Of a DNA stretch of 64,000 nucleotides, positions 58,901-64,000 are shown in pieces. The notes beneath the pieces are model-generated. The model searched no databases. It was not told the origin of the DNA and worked only from the letters and a program-made list of their open reading frames with translations. The stretch's first letter is position 1. Each line of letters starts with the position of its first letter. The stretch is taken from NCBI RefSeq assembly GCF_001428105.1, contig NZ_LMSJ01000011.1:1-64000 (forward strand), read 5' to 3'. The translations under genes and the position numbers were made by a program. Origin of the DNA: Paenibacillus sp. Soil766. Its GTDB lineage: Bacteria > Bacillota > Bacilli > Paenibacillales > NBRC-103111.

Positions 58901-60728
58901 AGAAGCGCAGATGGCGTTGGACAAAAAGGCGTCTTTCCGCTTCCTGCCGCTCAGCCCGAATGTTGTGAAAATCAACAGTAGGGAAAATGCCGAAAATCAG
59001 CCATACATTGTAGTGAACTCGTCCAGCAACACCAACCTGCGTTCACTCGCGCTCAACGATACCCTTGTATCGCAGGGACTTGACGGCATGTATGACACTG
59101 TTGTCACGAATGTGGTCGATGCGGTGACCGTTACCCCAGTGGCGGATGAGCCTCATGCGCAAGTAGCAGTAAACGGAACGCTTATGGCCAGCGGTCAAAG
59201 CTCGTCCGCGATTCCACTGAACGTAGGCCTCAATACGATTACCATTCAAGTCACGTCGCAAAATGGAGCGATCCAGGCGTACACGGTCCATGTGACCCGC
59301 CAGCTTCCTGGCATGACGGACCTGCATGCGTTGTTCTTGAGCGCAGGCACCTTGACTCCAGCGTTCCATGCCGATGAGCAGTACTACTCGTCGACGGTAA
59401 CCAACAATGTTTATGAGATCACGGTTACACCAGTGCTGGAAGATCCGCTTGCTACGGTTACGGTGAACGGAACTGCGGCTATGAATGGTGCAGCGTCGCA
59501 AGCTATTCCGCTGCATGTCGGCGCCAACGAAGTGAGCCTTGTCGTTACAGGGCAAAACGGTGATACCCAGACATACGGTATAACTGTTACACGCTTGCCT
59601 TCTACTAATGCAAGTTTGAATTCACTCGCGATTAGCAGTGGTATGTTAACACCTGCCTTCCAAAAGAATGTAATGCGCTATGAGGCAACGGTAGCGAACA
59701 GCGTCAATGCCATCACAGTGACGCAATCTGCCTATGAGTCTCTGTCTATCGTTACGATTAACGGTGACATTGTGGCAAGCGGAGCAGCATCAACAGCCAT
59801 TCCGCTGAAAATTGGCGTCAATACTATTACGGTGGCAGTAATGGCTCCAAATGGAATTGACCATGCGGAATACGAAATCCAGGTCACGCGCCAAGATGAA
59901 GAGCAGCACGGTTCATCAGGATCGGCTCCAGGCACCCGCACTGCACAGGCCACATCGGGCGAAAAAGCGGTTCGTATTGAAATCGTACGCACGGTTGGCT
60001 TAAACGGGGCAAAAGTGGACGCGATTATCCTCAATCCGTCGATTGCCAAGCAAGTGTTAGCCGCAGCTATGGCAAATACGGGAAGAACCGTGCGGATTAA
60101 TCTGGACACGAATGCTTCGGACCAGCCTAATGAATATGAAATCTCGGTGAATCCTGCATTTATGGAGGAGCTGATTAATAAGCAGATCAAGCTCGAAATC
60201 AGTTCAGCTAATGCACGAATTGAACTGTCTGTTGACGCTCTTGCCGGATTGAAGAAAGCTTCACAAGATGCCATCTTCCGCATGAAGTCGCTTGCAGGTG
60301 AAGGTGGAAACAAGGAAGCCGCATTGCACGTCATCAATGCTGGCGCCAAGGTCATCGGGCAGCCGATGGACATCGAAACCAACTATTCAGGGCACAAAAC
60401 AAAACTGTATTTCCCGATCACGGATGCAGGATTGGATTTGAGTGTGAGTGGACATACGCTGGCAGTGTACATCGAGCATAGTGACGGAGAGAGATTACTG
60501 CAAGAAGGCAACGTAGAAACAGACGCAAACGGCCGTCCGATTGGGATTCAAATCGAAGTTGAGAAGTTCAGTACGTTTACACTAGTGCAGTTGCCGAAGC
60601 TGTTGTCCCAACCGTTACCACGCTACGTATTCGGTTATGAAGACGGTACTTTTTTTGCCGGCGAACATCACGGGTCATATCACTTGGAAAGACGTTCCTG
60701 CAGATCACTGGGCCTACGGACATATTGA
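55986..60728 (+). CDS. Giant secreted GH18-like protein with cadherin-like repeats and a collapsed SLH tail
   Basis: This is a roughly 1,580-residue exported protein. A signal peptide ends near 'HASAD'. Two Ig-like domains lead to a TIM-barrel domain at about residues 232-538, with 'DGVNVDIE' (Asp357, Asn360, Asp362, Glu364) resembling the GH18 DxxDxDxE motif. A fibronectin-III-like domain (about 550-648), a cadherin-like sandwich (about 756-845), a DNRLRE/CBM96-like domain (about 852-1008), three more cadherin-like sandwiches and an S-layer-associated domain follow. The end reads 'FGYEDGTFFAGEH' and then shifts frame. A second frame carries 'ITWKDVPADHWAYGHIEASS', the start of another SLH motif. 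The wall anchor is therefore broken. Start: TTG 55986 or ATG 55992 after AAAGGAAG. Confidence 0.75.
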   Translation: MVMLAKKFCHIGLLVCLLLIAVTFRMPSHASADVTPGVTIDTPTDGVQLVKGVTRFSGTYTGAYEVMLYINGEKQVNTVMIDPEGDDTGTWYYDFDASSYNGDVQVLAKASNIISRYAVWSPTIHVNVNNPEAGLPQVTVINPADGGNISGTVPIRISATSAETIQSVQVRINNGAWLNTVLNGNKYVYNWKPDGIGDKTVSIEAKASDTKGNVGFSMTTYAKVGAGTNEPFHMSRQDRAMWIWEPETYKLLLNPNSRQVLDALAQDTATFGSDKITTFYLAVGSFAGMDILEDDPGKLRDFVAWAHQHGYEVQACIAGGTSPPYLGAYETYHNKAIREIEHIINYNLAAGANERFDGVNVDIEPYISAEFNSKKPSLQIQYLEGIQKMKNRIQTAGINLPFGPAIPKWYDSSDNSKDITWKGSTKWLSQHVQDISDYIAIMDYRDTADGGAGIMAGAQGEIDYANSINKPNSVVIGVETKDIANSGDPETITFQEEGRAVLEAELDKVYTAFNDDASFGGIAMHHYDDIRKLPSFWGAGGVFWEPPTDTEPPGAVSGTPSAMALDYQQIRISFGMAMDNSEIDRYIVYRSTQSGFTPGPEYVAGLARSLSYNDVGLLQNTTYYYKVAAMDMQGNIGQASAQASAKTGSTTLKPMIVTGLHVTGGTGNSAARMKVVDKATSQAIGGAAVEGRFHFAGGKYVSGTADGSGTISFTSESIPNGQQSGFEPRRVTAPGYYWAQAYDQPHMTAMYPQVGLSGLTMSTGSLSPAFSTNQASYTVSVPNGVSSLQITPTALVNGSAITVNGQKVASGSASQSIALNEGETTISIVVTGNTGVTDSYSVKVTRSVYVNNVFTVTADTYVHQNFPTTNYGSETALEVVDVPSSAGGGDRISFIKFDFGAYAEPVQTAKLNFYVSEATSGTNNVEIYVYDGDTWVENTMNWNNRLIGGATKLTTSNINHTGWYSVDVKNFVEAQMALDKKASFRFLPLSPNVVKINSRENAENQPYIVVNSSSNTNLRSLALNDTLVSQGLDGMYDTVVTNVVDAVTVTPVADEPHAQVAVNGTLMASGQSSSAIPLNVGLNTITIQVTSQNGAIQAYTVHVTRQLPGMTDLHALFLSAGTLTPAFHADEQYYSSTVTNNVYEITVTPVLEDPLATVTVNGTAAMNGAASQAIPLHVGANEVSLVVTGQNGDTQTYGITVTRLPSTNASLNSLAISSGMLTPAFQKNVMRYEATVANSVNAITVTQSAYESLSIVTINGDIVASGAASTAIPLKIGVNTITVAVMAPNGIDHAEYEIQVTRQDEEQHGSSGSAPGTRTAQATSGEKAVRIEIVRTVGLNGAKVDAIILNPSIAKQVLAAAMANTGRTVRINLDTNASDQPNEYEISVNPAFMEELINKQIKLEISSANARIELSVDALAGLKKASQDAIFRMKSLAGEGGNKEAALHVINAGAKVIGQPMDIETNYSGHKTKLYFPITDAGLDLSVSGHTLAVYIEHSDGERLLQEGNVETDANGRPIGIQIEVEKFSTFTLVQLPKLLSQPLPRYVFGYEDGTFFAGEHHGSYHLERRSCRSLGLRTY

Positions 60729-60779
60729 AGCTTCGTCCAAATAGTATGGGAGAGTGGGTACATCGTTTTATATGAAAGA

Positions 60780-60810
60780 GCCAGCAAACCCCCCAGTTTG
60801 CTGGCTTCTT
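60780..60810 (+). terminator. GCCAGCAAAC hairpin terminator, second copy
   Basis: The same 10-bp stem as at 6461-6486 is followed by TTCTTGC, and again lies within about 10 bases of a Tn7-like terminal repeat. Confidence 0.75.
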
Positions 60811-60811
60811 G

Positions 60812-60839
60812 CACTTCAAAACATATTTGTCACCCGACA
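60812..60839 (-). repeat. Tn7-like terminal repeat (TGTCGGGTGACA type)
   Basis: On the minus strand it starts TGTCGGGTGACAAATATG and ends TTTTGAAGTG. It is a close copy of the end at 6494-6520, including the adjacent hairpin. A short GT repeat follows outside the tip. Confidence 0.55.
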
Positions 60840-60941
60840 TGTGTGTGTGTAAAGATGCTAAGGAATTATATCGGTATTCACAAAAACTGCTATAATGATC
60901 TTTATTATTAAAATTGATTCACTGATAGGGTGGTGCTTGAT

Positions 60942-61730
60942 GTGTCTGCTACGCCGATAAGGGTGCTAATCATTGATGATGAACTGCCGTTAAGGCAAGA
61001 GCTAAGGACCATGCCGTGGCATTCGTTCGGAGCTGAACTTGCAGGGGAAGCTGAGAATGGCGAAGAGGCTTTGGAGCTGTGTGAAGCCCTAAAGCCGGAT
61101 CTGGTTATATCGGATATTACGATGCCCATTATGGACGGGTTAGAACTTTTTCGCAGAGTCAAAAAGAGATTTCCGCTTATTCAGTTCGTACTATTAACCT
61201 GTCATAGCGATTTTCATTATGCGCAAGAAGCACTGAAGCTCGGGGCCTTGGACTATTTCACCAAGCTTTCCTTTGACGAAGAGGATATGAAGGCGCTGAT
61301 TGAAAAGGCGAGAGAAGCGATTAGGCGTGAAGTCGATCTAAAGCAATATGAACAAGAACGGATGAAACGAGAGATAGCCAGTCTACCGGAGTCGGAAGTA
61401 AGCGACATTCGGAAGATTAGAAGAGAAGTGCTTCTTGCCCAAAGAATCATTGAGAATAAGCTGGGGGAGCCCATTACGCTGGTTACCGTATCGGCAGAGG
61501 TTGGTCTGAGTTCGTATTATCTTAGCCGACTGTTTCGGGAAGAAACAGGGGAATCCTTCAACGATTATGTGACCAGGCTGCGCATAGAGAAGGCCATGAA
61601 CCTGCTTCAGACCACGCAGCTTAAAGTGTACGAAGTTGCTGAACAGGTAGGCATACCAAGCTACAGGTATTTCTCACAGCTTTTCCGGAATTGGACCGGT
61701 GTAGCACCAACAGACTATAAAAAGGGCTGA
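60942..61730 (+). CDS. YesN-type response regulator, short form
   Basis: This is a roughly 262-residue regulator with a receiver (acidic pair in 'LIIDDELPLRQEL', phospho-acceptor Asp in VISDITMP, Lys in 'YFTKLSFD') directly joined to an AraC double helix-turn-helix ('VSAEVGLSSYYLSRLFREETG', 'EQVGIPSYRYFSQLFRNWTG'). It lacks the long middle region of the regulator at 22486. The start is GTG, either 60930 or 60942. The latter fits AGGGTGG better. It precedes its kinase by 6 bases. Confidence 0.88.
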   Translation: MSATPIRVLIIDDELPLRQELRTMPWHSFGAELAGEAENGEEALELCEALKPDLVISDITMPIMDGLELFRRVKKRFPLIQFVLLTCHSDFHYAQEALKLGALDYFTKLSFDEEDMKALIEKAREAIRREVDLKQYEQERMKREIASLPESEVSDIRKIRREVLLAQRIIENKLGEPITLVTVSAEVGLSSYYLSRLFREETGESFNDYVTRLRIEKAMNLLQTTQLKVYEVAEQVGIPSYRYFSQLFRNWTGVAPTDYKKG

Positions 61731-61736
61731 TGACAA

Positions 61737-63515
61737 ATGAAAGCGCTTATCTCGTGGTTCAGTGGTTGGAGCATGCTGGCCAAACATTTTCTGTTTTTGT
61801 CCCTGGGGACGTTGGTTCTGTTAGGGGGACTTGCGTGGATCAACTTGCGCGAAGCAGAGGATTTGTTTCGGAAGCAAGTCGTTTCGGATGCCCAAATTAT
61901 TATTGATCGAACCAATCTCTATATGAATGCCTATTTGGACAATGTACAAAACATTCTTCTATTGATCTCTACCCGTGAAGATCTATTAAATGAAGGCATG
62001 GAGAAGGAAGCTTCGGAAATTCTGCGTGCCTATGCGAAGATGAACAGCACGCTATATAAATCGCTCTATTTGGTTCGAGAAGATGGCAATATCATCTCCA
62101 ATTCTCAAACTACCTTTGAGATTATCGGAAATCCGCAAATCCCTATGCTGCTTACGAAAGCCAAAGAAACCTACGGCATGTTCATTTCCGAACCGTATCA
62201 ATCCTCCATGTCGGGAAAAACAGTCGCCTTCGTTCTGCCAATTCAATCTTCTTCGACGAAGTCATTTAAAGGTATGGCTGTCGTGGAAATCGATCTCGTT
62301 CAGTTAACGAGTTTGATTGCTCAATTCATGAATACGAAAAATCAAACGTTCTCGATCATCACCAATAAACGGAACGTTGTTCATGCCTTCGATGCTAGTC
62401 TTCCTCTAAGTTCCTATCGGTTGCTTCCGTACAACACGACTGTTTTTCCGCCGGAACTGAATACAGGTTTCGTTGACCAAATAGCGGAGCTTCCACTTGG
62501 CGCGTCAGAGATTCAAGGAGCAGAAGGTGACTTAGTCGCTGTAAAATCAGGAATGAACAAGCTGGGTTGGTATTTTGTCGCTTTCTATGAGAATAGTTTT
62601 TTCTATCATAATATTAGCAGTCTCTACCGTACGTTTAGTACAGCGGGTGTTTTTTGGATTTTCCTTGTATTGGTCAGTACGTATATGATAAGTCGCTACA
62701 TTACATTGCCCGTGCGTACTTTAGTTGCGAAGATGGACCGGGTTCGTGATATGGAGGTGCTTCACACCATTCATGTGACTGGGAATGACGAAATTGGCCG
62801 CATGGCGCGCAGTTATAACGCTATGATGGAGCGTATTCATCATTTGCTGCATGAGACCAAGGAAGCAGAACGGCGGAAGAAGCAGTTTGAGCTGAAAATG
62901 CTCCAGAGCCAAATTGCCCCGCACTTTCTGTACAACACTCTCGCCTGCATTAGCTCTTTGGCCAAACAACACAAAATCAACGAAGTTCGAGAAGCGATCA
63001 AGACGCTTGTAGGCTTATTGTCTTTCAGCTTTGATAAAAGCTCGGAGTTCGTTACCTTAAACGATGAACTAGAAGGGCTGCGAATGTATGCTTACATTCA
63101 GAAAGTACGGTATGGCGATAAATTTACAATGGAGATAGATGCTGCTCCTGAAACGCAATCGAAAACGATTCTGAAATTAACCCTGCAACCACTTGTAGAA
63201 AATGCCATTTTCCATGGGCTCGTCCCATTAAAGCGAACGGGAACCATTCGAATCCGCACAAAATGCCTCAAAGATAAACTGATTATTACAGTCCGAGACA
63301 ACGGGCTTGGCATGAATTCTGAGCAATTGGACAGTTTATTTGCGGAGAGGCACAAAGCACCGAGCAAACACAGGTTTACCGGAATCGGAATTATGAATGT
63401 TCATGAGAGAATTGGACTGCATTTCGGCCCCGAATACGGCCTGACCATTTTCTCTATTCCGGAAGTGGGTACGTTGATCCGCATCGAGCTTCCATCTGTG
63501 GAACATACAGAATGA
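61737..63515 (+). CDS. YesM-type sensor histidine kinase
   Basis: This 592-residue membrane kinase has its first membrane segment at residues of about 15-35, then an extracellular Cache-type sensor ('LYLVREDGNIISNSQTTFEI'). A second membrane segment lies near 297-320, followed by a HAMP-type domain. Phospho-acceptor His396 is in IAPHFLYN, with 'QPLVENAIFHG' and 'DNGLGMN' in the ATPase part. It is translated together with the response regulator upstream, and the transporter operon that begins at 63644 is its likely target. Confidence 0.9.
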   Translation: MKALISWFSGWSMLAKHFLFLSLGTLVLLGGLAWINLREAEDLFRKQVVSDAQIIIDRTNLYMNAYLDNVQNILLLISTREDLLNEGMEKEASEILRAYAKMNSTLYKSLYLVREDGNIISNSQTTFEIIGNPQIPMLLTKAKETYGMFISEPYQSSMSGKTVAFVLPIQSSSTKSFKGMAVVEIDLVQLTSLIAQFMNTKNQTFSIITNKRNVVHAFDASLPLSSYRLLPYNTTVFPPELNTGFVDQIAELPLGASEIQGAEGDLVAVKSGMNKLGWYFVAFYENSFFYHNISSLYRTFSTAGVFWIFLVLVSTYMISRYITLPVRTLVAKMDRVRDMEVLHTIHVTGNDEIGRMARSYNAMMERIHHLLHETKEAERRKKQFELKMLQSQIAPHFLYNTLACISSLAKQHKINEVREAIKTLVGLLSFSFDKSSEFVTLNDELEGLRMYAYIQKVRYGDKFTMEIDAAPETQSKTILKLTLQPLVENAIFHGLVPLKRTGTIRIRTKCLKDKLIITVRDNGLGMNSEQLDSLFAERHKAPSKHRFTGIGIMNVHERIGLHFGPEYGLTIFSIPEVGTLIRIELPSVEHTE

Positions 63516-63576
63516 CAAAAATAAAACGTTTGCAAGAATTCGGACATTTTCGCAGGATCACTGTATATTTTCCAAA

Positions 63577-63594
63577 GAAAGCGCTTGCTATACT
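63577..63594 (+). promoter_or_regulatory. cre-like site overlapping a -10 box
   Basis: GAAAGCGCTTGC (63577-63588) runs straight into TATACT (63589-63594), a 5/6 -10 box 50 bases upstream of the permease start. The arrangement mirrors those at 15969 and 37649. Confidence 0.45.
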
Positions 63595-63643
63595 AAACGT
63601 AACCCGTTGGAAGCGAGTACAGAGATGGAAAAGAGGTGTCCTT

Positions 63644-64000
63644 ATGGAACAGCAAATTATGATTGAACAGCAAACAAAGGCGGGGAACAAGGTAAAGGAA
63701 TCCAGGTTTAAACTATCTGCTAGACAGGTTTGGGCCTTCCGTGCATTTTACCTCATGCTGTTACCCGGTGTTGCCTACTACATTATATTCCGCTACATTC
63801 CCATGTACGGTGTAATCATTGCGTTTAAAGATTTTCAAATACTGGATGGCATTCTCGGCAGTGGTTGGGCTGATCCATGGTACAAGCATTTTCAAACGTT
63901 TTTTAATTCTCCGTATTTCGGACAGCTCATGGTCAACACTTTCGTCATTAGCATTTATAAGCTGCTGTTCGGCATGGCTCCACCAATTATTATGGCGTTG
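63644..64000 (+). CDS. CUT1 sugar ABC transporter permease, LplB type (cut by window end)
   Basis: The first 119 codons are visible: a Gln/Lys-rich cytoplasmic start, then 'FRYIPMYGVIIAFKDF', the LplB-family hallmark after the first membrane helix, and the start of the next helix. AAAAGAGGTG precedes the ATG. It follows a YesN/YesM pair and a cre-like site, so it heads a further regulated sugar-import operon that continues past the window. Confidence 0.88.
   Translation, partial: MEQQIMIEQQTKAGNKVKESRFKLSARQVWAFRAFYLMLLPGVAYYIIFRYIPMYGVIIAFKDFQILDGILGSGWADPWYKHFQTFFNSPYFGQLMVNTFVISIYKLLFGMAPPIIMAL

Noticed and set aside
59732-60382. 216-codon minus-strand frame
   Set aside because: It lies opposite the giant secreted protein and is a by-product of its codon usage.

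Overview
The window looks like a chromosomal segment of a Paenibacillus-type Firmicute. The evidence is the mid-range base composition, strong AGGAGG-type ribosome sites, many LplB/YtcP/LipO-type sugar transporters, YesM/YesN two-component pairs, AraC regulators with extracellular sensor domains, S-layer (SLH) domains, an Sda-like sporulation checkpoint protein and FIMAH-tailed secreted glycosidases. No tRNA, rRNA or CRISPR array was seen.

Layout. 0-6.5 kb: the 3' end of a group II intron abutting Tn7-like terminal repeats, a MarR regulator with an MFS exporter, a broken tnsA, a secreted alpha/beta hydrolase and a small P-loop protein. 6.6-14.4 kb: a fructan locus with a LacI repressor, a divergent permease-permease-binding protein operon, a GH32 fructosidase, and decayed fructokinase and Gfo/Idh/MocA genes. 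14.6-24.2 kb: a phosphotransferase, then a second fructan-like locus (divergent GH32-type enzyme, binding protein, two permeases, YesM/YesN pair) ending in another fructokinase relic. 25.2-41.1 kb: a plant-polysaccharide locus (permeases, binding protein, sensor-AraC regulator, oligogalacturonate-lyase-like protein, two giant secreted clan GH-A glycosidases, the second probably acquired from a high-GC donor). 41.1-49.6 kb: a graveyard containing an Sda-like gene, a permease/AraC/heparinase chimera, an intact FAD oxidoreductase and AraC regulator, and a GH130 fragment joined to the tail of an SLH protein. 49.8-64 kb: a minus-strand sensor-AraC regulator divergent from another transporter operon, a 1.58-kb-residue-scale secreted GH18-like protein with a collapsed SLH tail, and a YesN/YesM pair ahead of a further permease cut by the window edge.

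How the genes work together. Each locus senses extracellular sugar (LacI, YesM/YesN or one-piece sensor-AraC), digests polymer outside or oligomer inside, and imports oligosaccharide through CUT1 ABC permeases plus a lipoprotein. No ABC ATPase is present, so a shared MsmX-like ATPase encoded elsewhere is inferred. CcpA-type cre-like sites precede several units.

The most unusual feature is decay by deletion. At least eight genes survive only as start/end blocks or as joins of unrelated genes, interspersed with solo Tn7-like ends. I did not find a convincing new defence or mobile system. The strongest leads are the family of Tn7-like ends, the chimeric genes and the captured GH-A gene.
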